Shown here piece after piece: positions 45,363 to 54,400 of a stretch of DNA of 64,000 nucleotides. The notes beneath the pieces were generated by a model. The model did not search any database, was not told where the DNA came from, and saw only the letters and a list, made by a program, of their open reading frames with translations. The stretch's first letter is position 1, and each line of letters begins with the position of its first letter. Where the stretch lies: contig JBFHQE010000002.1 of the NCBI GenBank assembly GCA_041592335.1, positions 1-64,000 of the forward strand, written 5' to 3'. A program made the position numbers and the translations under genes. Source of the stretch: JBFHQE01 sp041592335 (GTDB lineage Bacteria; Pseudomonadota; Gammaproteobacteria; Thiohalobacterales; Thiohalobacteraceae).

Positions 45363-46604
45363 ATGGCAAAACTTGTAAATAGGCTGATCCCCAACAGCAT
45401 CAAAAACAGTATGGCGCCCGGCCTGTATCCTGACGGTGATGGGCTTTACCTGCAGGTATCTAAAGCTGGATCCAAGAGCTGGCTGTTTCGCTTCATGCTC
45501 AGAGGAAAAGCCCGACACATGGGAATGGGCTCGTTCCGAGACAAAACACTCAAAGAAGCTCGCTCCGAGGCAGGTGTGTACCGTGGCCTGCTCGACAAAG
45601 GCATAGATCCCATCGAATACCGAAAGACCCAGCGAGAAGCCCAGCGCCAGGACGAAGGCAAAGCGAAGACATTCAAGGAATGTGCTGAGGCCTACATAGA
45701 GTTACGCAAACCGGACTGGAAAAACTCGAAGCACGCAGATCAATGGACTAACACTCTGGATACCTATACCTACCCTATCATCGGCAACCGACCGGTCGCC
45801 GATATCGACTCCAATGATGTCCTCAAGGTCCTGAAACCGATTTGGTACAAAAAAAGCGAGACAGCGACCCGGGTACGCCAACGGATCGAATCTGTACTGA
45901 ATTACGCTCGTGTGCGGGGATATAGGAATGGTGAGAACCCGGCACTGTGGCGCGGGCATCTGGACCAGGTTCTGCCGAAACGTAACAAGGTTAAAACGGT
46001 TAAGCATCACCCAGCCCTGCCCTATCAGGAACTCCCGGATCTGTTCGCCGACCTGATGGACCGAAAGACAGCCGCAGCCAAAGCCTTGGCCTTCACGATC
46101 CTGACTGCCGTTCGATCTGGAGAATGTCGGAAGGCAGTTCCCACTGAGTTCGATCTGAACGCCGGAGTCTGGATTATCCCTAGCAAACGGATGAAAGCAC
46201 ACCGAGAACACCGGGTACCATTAACCAAAACCGCCCTTCAGCTTGTTTCCGAAGCACTGAAAGACCGTGAAGAGCCGGATTTCGTTTTCCCTGGCATCCG
46301 TAAAGACACCCCGCTATCAGAGAATGCGATGCTTACCGTGCTGAAGAAATCCATGAAACGGCCCGACCTGACTGTACATGGCTTTCGGTCCACCTTCCGT
46401 GACTGGGCTGGGGAATGCACCAACTTTCCCCGGGAAGTAATCGAGGCTGCCCTTGCCCACCAAATCAAGAATCAGACCGAAAAGGCCTATGCCCGAGGTG
46501 ATCTGTTCGAGAAGCGTCAGAAATTAATGGAAGCCTGGGCAAATTACTGCCTATCTACAAAAAAGGGTTCTGTTATTCCATTCAAGAAGAAACAGGCAGG
46601 CTAG
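45363..46604 (+). CDS. int: Tyrosine recombinase, P4-type integrase
   Basis: 413 residues from the ATG at 45363 (MAKLVNRLIP), preferred over an earlier start that would run through the arm-type repeat. The N-terminal DUF4102 arm-binding domain has GLYPDGDGLYLQVSKAGSKSW; the SAM-like core-binding domain follows (about 100-200). Catalytic residues are R251 (TAVRSGE), K near 275-278, H339 and R342 (HGFRSTFRDW), H366 (LAHQ) and Y376 (KAYARGD). It inserts and excises the element at tRNA-Ser. It reads away from the left end into the element. Confidence 0.95.
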   Translation: MAKLVNRLIPNSIKNSMAPGLYPDGDGLYLQVSKAGSKSWLFRFMLRGKARHMGMGSFRDKTLKEARSEAGVYRGLLDKGIDPIEYRKTQREAQRQDEGKAKTFKECAEAYIELRKPDWKNSKHADQWTNTLDTYTYPIIGNRPVADIDSNDVLKVLKPIWYKKSETATRVRQRIESVLNYARVRGYRNGENPALWRGHLDQVLPKRNKVKTVKHHPALPYQELPDLFADLMDRKTAAAKALAFTILTAVRSGECRKAVPTEFDLNAGVWIIPSKRMKAHREHRVPLTKTALQLVSEALKDREEPDFVFPGIRKDTPLSENAMLTVLKKSMKRPDLTVHGFRSTFRDWAGECTNFPREVIEAALAHQIKNQTEKAYARGDLFEKRQKLMEAWANYCLSTKKGSVIPFKKKQAG

Positions 46605-46629
46605 AGAAATATCAACTACCGAGTAGTAC

Positions 46630-46690
46630 ACCAAGCCTAGGCCGACGGGCTGAAAAGCGGGCCTCCCTTACCCGCCTGGCTTGGTTTCTT
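46630..46690 (+). terminator. Branched hairpin terminator after int
   Basis: ACCAAGCC (46630-46637) pairs with GGCTTGGT (46678-46685); inside lie GGCCGACGGGC and GCGGGCCTCCCTTACCCGCC dyads, and TTCTT follows. It probably ends the integrase transcript. Confidence 0.5.
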
Positions 46691-46719
46691 AATTCAAGGG
46701 GCGCGTGAAGGGACGTGAA

Positions 46720-47277
46720 ATGACAGATGAAATAGCTAAATACGAGGAATTTTTTAAGCTAACCTGGGAACGAAAAACATACCTTGAAAGAGAACTTGCA
46801 AGGTTGCAGACCCATCTAGAAACAGTGAAGGCCAATTCTGCGGATATCGCATACCTCGAACGCAAGAGCACTACTGAACAGGAAATAGCTTCCATCGAAG
46901 ATGAGGTTTCCCGCATCGAAAGGCTGTTGAATTCGATTTCGACTATTCCGCCGAAAAAAACAGCCTTAGCTCCAAATGAAAACAAGCGAAAAGGCTCGTT
47001 CGCCTGGAAACAGCCAATACTGCTAACAACACTCAACATTGACACTCTGCTAGCAGTCGCAAGAGGGCTTACAGAAGATACGCAATCCGAAGATTCCGAA
47101 GCCCACAAAGAACGAAAATCTGAAACTCCCGAAGATCGCCGAGAACGCTTAACTAATTGGTACGATGAAGAATGTAAACTTAGAGGTAAGCATGGTGCTT
47201 ATAACAGGACTGCTACCCGTGAAGGTATCAGTAGGCAAACGCTCCAAGGCATACTGAATCGCAATAAGCCCCGCTAG
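46720..47277 (+). CDS. Coiled-coil protein with C-terminal HTH-like segment
   Basis: 185 residues from the ATG at 46720, with AAGGGA ahead. A long charged coiled coil covers about 8-80 (YLERELARLQTHLE... EQEIASIEDEVSRIERLL). The last 45 residues (YDEECKLRGKHGAYNRTATREGISRQTLQGILNRNK) look like a helix-turn-helix. It is unknown to me by name. Position just after int in a satellite suggests a regulatory or replication accessory role; not established. Confidence 0.6.
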   Translation: MTDEIAKYEEFFKLTWERKTYLERELARLQTHLETVKANSADIAYLERKSTTEQEIASIEDEVSRIERLLNSISTIPPKKTALAPNENKRKGSFAWKQPILLTTLNIDTLLAVARGLTEDTQSEDSEAHKERKSETPEDRRERLTNWYDEECKLRGKHGAYNRTATREGISRQTLQGILNRNKPR

Positions 47278-47293
47278 ATCCACCTCAAAGCCT

Positions 47294-47319
47294 AAACGGC
47301 AGGTCCTGCCGTTTCCTTT
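47294..47319 (+). terminator. Hairpin terminator after the coiled-coil gene
   Basis: AAACGGCAGG (47294-47303) pairs with CCTGCCGTTT (47305-47314), followed by CCTTTG. The T-tract is weak. The rest of the gap to 47475 is AC-rich and contains the palindrome AGGATATCCT (47417-47426), a possible operator of the AlpA-like gene. Confidence 0.5.
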
Positions 47320-47475
47320 GCCGTTGATTAGCATGCACAGTCAAATAAACAAAAAAACAATGACTTACAGGCCAAACAACAACACTCCAATATAGAAAAA
47401 CGGCAGGGTTGACCGCAGGATATCCTACCATGCGACATTGGTGACACCGTAAAACTACGACTCAGGTGGACACTA

Positions 47476-47718
47476 GTGGATATCAAACTAATCCGGGCGG
47501 GTGATGTTATGGCCAATACGGGCGACAGTCGTTCCGGCATGTATGCTCGTATCGAGAAAGGGCTGCTTCCTCCTCCCGTACATCGGGGACGCATGGCTGT
47601 CTGGCCAGCTCACGAAATCAATGCTGTTAATGCCGCTCATATAGCTGGTCGCGATGACGCCCATATTCGTGCGCTGGTTCGCGACCTGGTGGCGGCGCGT
47701 TCCGAGGCTGATAAATGA
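47476..47718 (+). CDS. AlpA-like phage/satellite DNA-binding regulator
   Basis: 80 residues from a GTG. LIRAGDVMANTGDSRSGMYARIEKGLLPPPVHRGRMAVWPAHEINAVNAAHIAG follows the AlpA/MerR-like winged-helix plan (PF05930): a first helix, a recognition helix with MYARIEKGLLPPPV and the W(P)xHEI(N) element. AlpA proteins activate or regulate integrase and replication genes of P4-like elements and PICIs. It heads an overlapping set of genes down to the small terminase. Confidence 0.82.
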   Translation: MDIKLIRAGDVMANTGDSRSGMYARIEKGLLPPPVHRGRMAVWPAHEINAVNAAHIAGRDDAHIRALVRDLVAARSEADK

Positions 47719-47873
47719 ACTCCTTCCCCACCAGTCAAGCCCGCGCCCACGGTGGCGCAACCGTCCGGGCAGTAGCCGTAGTCGTGATGGGTATGAGGGA
47801 GTCTATAACCGCTGATCGCGTGGTTGCTCGCAACCGGGCGGTTCTGGCGCTCGGGATGGTGCTTGCGTCGTGA
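47715..47873 (+). CDS. 52-residue protein between the regulator and the initiator
   Basis: It begins in an ATGA overlap with the AlpA-like gene and ends in a GTGA overlap with the initiator, so coupled translation is likely. The sequence is rich in Val, Ala and Arg (ARAHGGATVRAVAVVVMGMRES...) with a weakly hydrophobic middle. It might correspond to the short Ash/Icd-type proteins of satellites by position, but no sequence match is claimed. Confidence 0.55.
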   Translation: MNSFPTSQARAHGGATVRAVAVVVMGMRESITADRVVARNRAVLALGMVLAS

Positions 47874-48616
47874 GTGTTCGTGCCTCCTCCTGGGCATGGT
47901 CTATCACCTTGCCGGCGACGCAGAAGCTTGTCCTTCTGGCCCTCGCCGACCATAGCAATGATGAGGATTTTTCCTGCTGGCCATCGGTAACCCATCTGAC
48001 GAAGAAAACCGGGCTAGGACGCCGTACGGTGTTCACCGTATTGGATCAATTGAGCGAGTCAGGTCTTATTCATAGAACTGCCAGGGAGGGTCGTCAGACC
48101 ACCCTATACACCCTTCGAGTAGATAGTGCGGGAACGGCATCAGTGCAGGAGCAGCACCAGTGCGAGAGCGGCACCAATGCAGGAGCGGCACTTACTGGTG
48201 CGAGAACGGCACCCCCATTAGTGCGGGAGCGGCACATGGAATCATCAGTTGAACCATCAAAGAACCATCAGATATCCACCCCTACCGGGGTGGAAGGCGA
48301 CGGCAGCCCACCGCCCTGCCCTCACCAAGAGATCATTAAGGCCTATCACGAGATCCTTCCTGAATGCCCTCAAGTGAGAGAATGGAATAAGACACGCCAG
48401 GGGTACCTCCAAACACGCTGGCGCGAGAAAACCGAAAGACAGTCAGTAAGCTGGTGGAAAAAATTCTTTGGATACATTGCGAAATCGTCATTTTTGACTG
48501 GGCATGTGGATGGAAGAGATGGTCAACCTCCATTTCGTGCAGATTTAGAGTGGATTATTAAACCCAACAATTTCGCGAAGATTATTGAAGGCAGGTATCA
48601 CCGGGAGGCTGCATGA
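47870..48616 (+). CDS. Replication initiator, lambda-O/P22-gp18-like
   Basis: 248 residues from a GTG. The N-terminal winged-helix (HTH_36 type) domain is at about 10-80: LPATQKLVLLALADHSNDEDFSCWPSVTHLTKKTGLGRRTVFTVLDQLSESGLIHR. A linker encoded by six DNA iterons (about 86-122) leads to a C-terminal domain (about 145-248) with KKFFGYIAKSSFLTG. As in lambda, the initiator would bind the repeats within its own gene and recruit the helicase, encoded directly downstream (overlap of 4 bases). Confidence 0.82.
   Translation: MSVRASSWAWSITLPATQKLVLLALADHSNDEDFSCWPSVTHLTKKTGLGRRTVFTVLDQLSESGLIHRTAREGRQTTLYTLRVDSAGTASVQEQHQCESGTNAGAALTGARTAPPLVRERHMESSVEPSKNHQISTPTGVEGDGSPPPCPHQEIIKAYHEILPECPQVREWNKTRQGYLQTRWREKTERQSVSWWKKFFGYIAKSSFLTGHVDGRDGQPPFRADLEWIIKPNNFAKIIEGRYHREAA
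48125..48236 (+). repeat. Replication origin: six 17-bp iterons inside the initiator gene
   Basis: Four exact-spaced tandem units at 48125, 48142, 48159 and 48176, a fifth at 48197 and a sixth at 48220. The consensus is AGTGCGGGAGCGGCACC; each unit contains a GTGC...GCAC dyad. Because 17 is not a multiple of three, the units are read in different frames, so selection acts on DNA rather than protein. An AT-richer stretch (48238-48290) follows, a possible unwinding site. The arrangement mirrors the lambda origin in gene O. Confidence 0.85.
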
Positions 48617-50010
48617 ACGAAGAACTAGTCATCCCGCCACATTCCATACAAGCGGAGCAATCTGTTCTGGGCGGTCTTATGCTAGACAATGAAGCCTGGG
48701 ATAAGGTGGCTGATCGAATCAGCGACGAAGACTTTTACCGTCACGATCATCGTCTGATTTTTCGAGTTATCTTTGATCTGGCCAATAAGAACAAGCCCAT
48801 GGATGTTGTGACTGTTTCCCAGTCACTGAAGAACGCTGAAGAGCTTGAAGAGGCCGGCGGCATGGCCTATTTGGGGGAACTGGCCAAGAACACACCCAGC
48901 GCCGCCAATATCTCTGCCTATGCCGATATCGTCCGCGATAAGGCCATCAGGCGTGGCCTGATCTCAGCAGGTCGTCAAGTGAATGAACTCGCGGGCAGCC
49001 CAGACGATACTGCAGCGATTCTCGACCAAGCAGAAGCAGCTGTGCTGGCCGTGGCAGAACAGTCTGTACGCGGTTCGAGTGGCTTGGAGGCTGTAAGTAA
49101 TATCCTCAAGGGGTTTGTCGAAACCATGGAGCAGCGCATGGAATCAGGCAAAGTGTCGGGGCTTCCTACGTGCTGGAGTGATCTGGATGAAAAGACATCT
49201 GGTCTGCATCCCGGTGATCTGGTCATCGTTGCTGGCCGGCCATCAATGGGAAAAACAGCCTTTGCGATGAACTTGGCCGAACACGCGGTAATTAAACAGC
49301 GTGTACCCGTGGCAGTCTTTTCGCTGGAAATGGAGAAGGTTCAGCTAGTCGATCGTCTGGTAAGCGGATTGGCCAGGATCGATTTTCACAAGCTCCGGAC
49401 GGCAGACCTTGAGGATGAAGAATGGAACCGGGTAACAGAGGCGACAAAAAAACTGAATGAAGCACCGTTGTTCATCGATGACACCCCTGCCATGACACCT
49501 TTGGAGCTGCGCTCCCGCGCCCGAAGACTGAAACGAGAGCATGGTCTCGGCCTGGTGGTTGTGGACTACCTGCAATTGATGCAGAGCCCAGGCCGAAAGG
49601 AGAACCGTACCCAGGAAGTCTCAGAAATCTCACGATCCCTGAAGGCTCTGGCCAAGGAGTTACGTGTGCCAGTCATTGCGCTATCTCAGTTGAACCGTAG
49701 TCTGGAACAACGCCCCAACAAGCGCCCTTTGATGTCTGACCTGCGCGAGTCAGGCGCCATCGAACAGGACGCGGACATGATCATGTTCATCTATCGGGAC
49801 GAAGTCTACAACGAGGAAAGCCATCTCCGGAGTATCGCGGAAATCATTATTGGCAAGCAGCGGAATGGTCCGACTGGGACAGTATATCTGACCTTTCTGG
49901 GCGAATTACTGAGGTTTGAAAATCATATTGGGGAGATCCCCAAAGCTGAACCGCCGAAACGGCGAGCATTTTCTAGTGGTTTCGATTACAGCACTTGTGA
50001 GGAGGCATAG
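48613..50010 (+). CDS. dnaB: Replicative DNA helicase (DnaB family)
   Basis: 465 residues. The N-terminal domain (VIPPHSIQAEQSVLGGLMLDNEAWDKV) binds primase, and the RecA-like C-terminal domain has Walker A GRPSMGKTAFAMN (about 208-220), Walker B LVVVDYLQLM and motif H4 LSQLNRSLEQRPNKRPLMSDLRESGAIEQDAD. It loads at the element's own origin. Coupling to an O-like initiator matches P22 genes 18 and 12. A satellite carrying a full helicase would depend less on helper or host loading factors. RBS GGGAGG lies inside the initiator gene. Confidence 0.95.
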   Translation: MNEELVIPPHSIQAEQSVLGGLMLDNEAWDKVADRISDEDFYRHDHRLIFRVIFDLANKNKPMDVVTVSQSLKNAEELEEAGGMAYLGELAKNTPSAANISAYADIVRDKAIRRGLISAGRQVNELAGSPDDTAAILDQAEAAVLAVAEQSVRGSSGLEAVSNILKGFVETMEQRMESGKVSGLPTCWSDLDEKTSGLHPGDLVIVAGRPSMGKTAFAMNLAEHAVIKQRVPVAVFSLEMEKVQLVDRLVSGLARIDFHKLRTADLEDEEWNRVTEATKKLNEAPLFIDDTPAMTPLELRSRARRLKREHGLGLVVVDYLQLMQSPGRKENRTQEVSEISRSLKALAKELRVPVIALSQLNRSLEQRPNKRPLMSDLRESGAIEQDADMIMFIYRDEVYNEESHLRSIAEIIIGKQRNGPTGTVYLTFLGELLRFENHIGEIPKAEPPKRRAFSSGFDYSTCEEA

Positions 50011-50011
50011 T

Positions 50012-50578
50012 ATGTCCGGTGATGGTGATTACGTTCAGGAATCGGAAGGCGAACGCATGATGGCCGACCTTTCCGAAGAGCAATGGCAGGACTATCAGGA
50101 TCGATTCATCCCGCTTGAGAACCAGTTCATGAAACGGGTGGATAACATCCGCGATGAGCGCGATTTGGCGGTTGGTCGTGCTGGCGCTACAGTGACCCAA
50201 GCCTTCGATGACACGCACAAGAACGTCATCGATATGAATACGCGGCGTGGTGCTGCCCCAGGGTCTGGCATGTTCAATGCGGGTTTGGCTGATGCCTCGG
50301 TCGCGGAAGCGAAGTCCAAGGGTACGGCCATGGTTGGTGCGGATCGCAACACCGAGAAACGCTACTACGCCGGCAAACAGCAGGTCGTGAACATGGGCCG
50401 CGGCGTGGCAACGGATGCCAATCTTGGAATGCGCACCATGGCTGGGCTAGATGCGGCAACGGCACGATCTGATGCGCAGGCTGCATCTACGGTGAATCGC
50501 GCCATGTGGGATGCTGCAGGTACTGCGGCAGGTGTCGCCGGTCGCTGGGGGCTGGAACAGGCGGGGAAAGACAAATGA
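50012..50578 (+). CDS. Phage virion (internal/ejection-type) protein-like
   Basis: 188 residues from the ATG at 50012, with GAGGAGG ahead. LSEEQWQDYQDRFIPLENQFMKRVDNI is followed by an Ala/Gly-rich helical region (NTRRGAAPGSGMFNAGLADASVAEAKSKGTAMVGADRNTEKRYYAGKQQ). I associate this layout with small structural proteins next to portal genes of podovirus-like phages; the match is by pattern only. It is the only virion-like gene of the element apart from the small terminase. It may be carried into helper particles or alter helper assembly. Confidence 0.5.
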   Translation: MSGDGDYVQESEGERMMADLSEEQWQDYQDRFIPLENQFMKRVDNIRDERDLAVGRAGATVTQAFDDTHKNVIDMNTRRGAAPGSGMFNAGLADASVAEAKSKGTAMVGADRNTEKRYYAGKQQVVNMGRGVATDANLGMRTMAGLDAATARSDAQAASTVNRAMWDAAGTAAGVAGRWGLEQAGKDK

Positions 50579-50787
50579 CCGAGGACAAGCCCTCCAACGT
50601 CATTCCTTTCCCCATAAGCTATGGTGAGGCGGAGGAAAGCCTGAAAGAACTGGCCAACGAATTCCGCAACTCAAAACGCATCTTGCTCAATGTCAAAATC
50701 AACAAATCAGGGATGTTGTTCACGATAACCTCAGAATACGCCATTTTCCCGAAAACGGACGACGATGATGAGGATGACGATGCCTGA
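50575..50787 (+). CDS. Small acidic-tailed protein (70 aa)
   Basis: It starts in an ATGA overlap with the virion-like gene and overlaps the terminase gene at its end. NVIPFPISYGEAEESLKELANEFRNSKRI is followed by a beta hairpin region and a run of Asp/Glu (TDDDDEDDDA). Function unknown; the coupled position between two packaging-related genes suggests a role in the same process. Confidence 0.6.
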   Translation: MTEDKPSNVIPFPISYGEAEESLKELANEFRNSKRILLNVKINKSGMLFTITSEYAIFPKTDDDDEDDDA

Positions 50788-51418
50788 TGACGAGGCCAAA
50801 ACGATCAGTGTTTTCCTGGAAGATGATCCCGTCATCGGTATGGATCCGAAACACGTCAAATTCGTGGATATGCTGCTCTTCTTTAAGGGTGATAAGGGAA
50901 AGGCTTATAAGTCTGCGGGTTACAAGGTAAAAAGCCATGATATTGCTAGGCGTAACGCCAGCCGATTGCTGAAAAATGCCCGGATTCAGCGTCTGCTAGC
51001 TCACCGTATTGAAAAAGCCCGGCAAGCAGCCAATCTGGAAGTTAAACAGGCCCGGGTGATCCAGGAGCTGAACTGGCTGGCCCACTCCAATATCGTTGAT
51101 CTGGTGTCATGGGATTCTGACGGCGCCTTGAACTACAAAGCCAGCGATGAATTGCCACTGCATGTCCAGCGCAGTATCAAGAAAATCAAGGTCAATGAGA
51201 CTATTATCCCTCAGGAAGGTGGTGATCCTATCGTACGTCGATCGATTGAGATTGAGCAACATGACAAGAAAGGCCCACTGACACTGCTGGCCCAGGCCTC
51301 GAAACTGGTATCTGATACCAAACCTGCGGCCAAGGTCAACATGACTTTCAATTTGGGTAGCCACACTAGTGGCTCCAGGGAGAAAAATAAGGCGGAACGG
51401 GTTGTTTCTGATCAATAG
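50765..51418 (+). CDS. Small terminase subunit (TerS)
   Basis: Up to 217 residues; starts at 50765, 50768, 50774 or 50780 (MPDDEAK) are all in frame. The N-terminal half has KFVDMLLFFKGDKGKAYKSAGYKVKSHDIARRNASRLLKNARIQRLLAHRIEKAR, the helix-turn-helix pattern of Terminase_2 (PF03592) subunits, followed by a central beta/oligomerisation part. TerS recognises the packaging site and directs DNA to the motor TerL. The element has no TerL, portal or capsid; in PICIs a satellite TerS redirects helper packaging to satellite DNA. Confidence 0.8.
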   Translation: MMRMTMPDDEAKTISVFLEDDPVIGMDPKHVKFVDMLLFFKGDKGKAYKSAGYKVKSHDIARRNASRLLKNARIQRLLAHRIEKARQAANLEVKQARVIQELNWLAHSNIVDLVSWDSDGALNYKASDELPLHVQRSIKKIKVNETIIPQEGGDPIVRRSIEIEQHDKKGPLTLLAQASKLVSDTKPAAKVNMTFNLGSHTSGSREKNKAERVVSDQ

Positions 51419-51434
51419 CCACGGAGACCTCACA

Positions 51435-54400
51435 TCATTCGAAACGTTCATCTTGCTCGCGGTCACGCTCAGTTTCACGCTGCCGCTCATGCGTGATCTC
51501 CTGTTCAAGTTGAGCCTTGGCTTCTGTCGCAAATGGCATGAGGTCAAGTGGAACCAACGGTTCCAAAAGATCCAGTAACTGAGCATTCACCTCCAAAATC
51601 GCAGCGAGTGATCCGCTCCAGCACTTAGGTCGGAATCGGTGAATAAATACACTCAAAACACTTTTAGGGTCAGGAGCATTGGCGAGAAGGGCTTTCGCTT
51701 GCTCAGACCAGATCAACTGACCACCTGACTCTGGACGTTGTGCATATGTGATAATTGAGGCTACGACTGGGTATCTACGGTCGCGGTCTTCCTCGCACCA
51801 GGCAATAAGTACCTCACAGGAAATTGCCCCCACTGGATTAACCCGATGTTTGCCCATATTTTCAAACCAGTCGAAGCCAAGTCGACGATCAATTTCCTCA
51901 TCTGCGATTAGTCCGTCCAGGACGGCCTTTGGTTGGAGTTCGAACAATATTCTCAGCAGATCATCGTTATCCGACAGATAGGTATCCCTGGCGATTACGG
52001 CCTGCCTCAACCGTTCTATAACGTCAGCAGCGAATGAGCTGGCACCCGGATCGTTTAAACAAAACTTCACAACATATGCCAGTTCATGATCATTGTTCCG
52101 ATTTTTCCTCGCGAACGTGATGTATTGGAGCAACCCTCGTCCAGCTTCTAAGAGATGAGGATCATGCTCCCGTTCATCCATACGATCTGAATGCAGACGC
52201 ATATAAAGGATTTCCAATGCCACATCGAAGCCATCGGGCTTTTCCGCGATCAGCAATAGAAGTTCCTTGAGAACAGCACCTGCCAGTTGATCCGAGGCTC
52301 GTCCGTATGCCAAATTACGAAACATCCCAATTGGCACCTGCCCAGAATCCAATGTGCGCTTGAGTCTCTCTACGCTACGCTCATCAAGCCCGGCGGCCAT
52401 TTCCAGCAGTGGGAGGAACGCCACCAAGATAGGTAGGTCAAGCGCTGAGTCGAGAATGCGTTGAGTGAGTTCGTTGTCCCGACCTTGGAGTTCGGCCAAG
52501 AAACCCCGTAGTACCTGTACGTCCCTTTTGTCCTGATCGGTAAGATCCAGTCCACCTATCAGTCTATCCCAGGCGGCACTTGGATCTGCAACGGTAGCAG
52601 CAAGTCCACAGCCGAACGAAAAAGCCTGATTCCCACCACGTAAGAGTTCAGGCAGGAGTTCTGAAAACACCTCATCGTTAGCAGCAACTGCTACGCCAAG
52701 TTCGCGGGCAGTTGCTTCTAAACGCCTGTTTGCGCTTGCATAGTCGCCATCATCGTCCATATCCTCAAGGTCAAGTCCAGCTGACCTGTTACCAAGAACC
52801 ACAGCTCGAACTTGGTCCTGAAGGCTTGATGGCCTTAGAACCTCCTCCAGAGCGGCCAAGCGCTCTGCCATCTCAGGAGTGACGCGGTCACTATCGAAAT
52901 AGATTGTCTCACGACAAGCCAGCCATCCCTCGCGCCAGAATTCATCAGCAGAGAATCTGCGACAGAGTCGTTCGAGTTCGGCATGCATATGGGTGGATGT
53001 CCACAGTCCACGGAAATTCCGCGCCACCAGATCACGCAGTTCGATTCTAAGTGTTCCCTCATTCAGGGCTAAGCACTCGATCAAAGTGAGTGCGGCACCA
53101 TACCAACGGGTCACGTCAGCATCGTTTCGAGGCTGGTAGCCGAAGTCTCGCGACCGAGCCCCGAACTCAAACAAATAGCTAGAACTGAAGTGCATTGCCT
53201 CCAGAACATTATCCAGGGCCGCCAAACCAAGCTCTGACGCTTTTTGCTCAGTAGACCTGAGTAGCGATTCGATTATGCCGAGACGCTGCTCAATGGTGGC
53301 ATGGGTTCCGGATAGGTAGATCGTAAATAACGAGACGAAAGTATCAAAAGCCTCTTGGGCATCCCGTTCATCCGTAGTCTGAATCGCAGCCCGCGCCAGA
53401 AGCTGAGCGCTCCGTTCAAAAAGGTCAGGGTCATACGCAAGGGAACGCAGTATAGATTGATATTGCTGCCACGTTGTAGCGTTATCCGCTCGATACAATA
53501 CAGCGAGTGTTGCCGTCGGCAATACAGATGCAATGTTCTCAAATATAGCCTGACCGAGGCCATCAAGTGCCGATATATCCCCCAAGAAGCCATCAGGTTC
53601 AAGCCAGCTCTTGACGATTGAGACGGCTCTGGGATGATCATGCATAAACGACAGCCGCCGAGAAAAAGACAGCACCAGACGTTCAGTACCACCACTAATG
53701 AGCACCTGGTCTATGAGATCGTACGGTATATCCTCAAGAGCCAGAGCTGCGAGTCTGTTCGCTATGGCATGCGGCAACACTGCCCGCCACACTCCGCGCT
53801 GCTGCATAAGATTACGCCGGAGAAGTTCCCCGACATGACGGTAGAGCTCCGCGTTTGTTTGACCTGCTAGCATGGCCAAACGCGGCAGTTCAGCCTCTTC
53901 TCCTGACAGTGCTTCACCTTGGAAAGAGTAAACGAGCGAGCATACTTTGGCCGTGAGAAGTAGTGCATCATTCGTGTCATGCCGCTGCCGGAAGAGCCTC
54001 TGGAAAAGTTCTTCATTCGACAGACCAGAGATCGTGTCCGAAACCTCAACCGTCTCAGCAAGCGCGACAGCAATCCGGGCATTGCCGCCAGATGCTTCGG
54101 CTATGGTGCGAGCATCCACTTGGGACAGGTGGCGGTAGCGCCTGCGGATGAGTTGCACAATCAGTTCTGGAGAGGATGTATCTAAAGTAACAACCTGAGT
54201 GCCTTCGGGTTGGTCATCACGGATATCGTATTCGACTGTGAGGACACTGAGCGTGCTGGATTGCCCGCTGCACAGCTCAGAAAGCCTGCGATGCAGGTCC
54301 GGGGGGCAGTTATCGACAATCAAAACTGCCCGTGTGCCGTTTGCCATCAAATCTGAGGCCAGGCCGGTCGGTTGGGGGTCCGGGTTGTCTGATAAGTTGG

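Noticed and set aside
48125..48236. CRISPR array
   Set aside because: The 17-bp units are directly adjacent without spacers and lie within a coding gene; they are iterons. No other spaced repeats were seen in the window.
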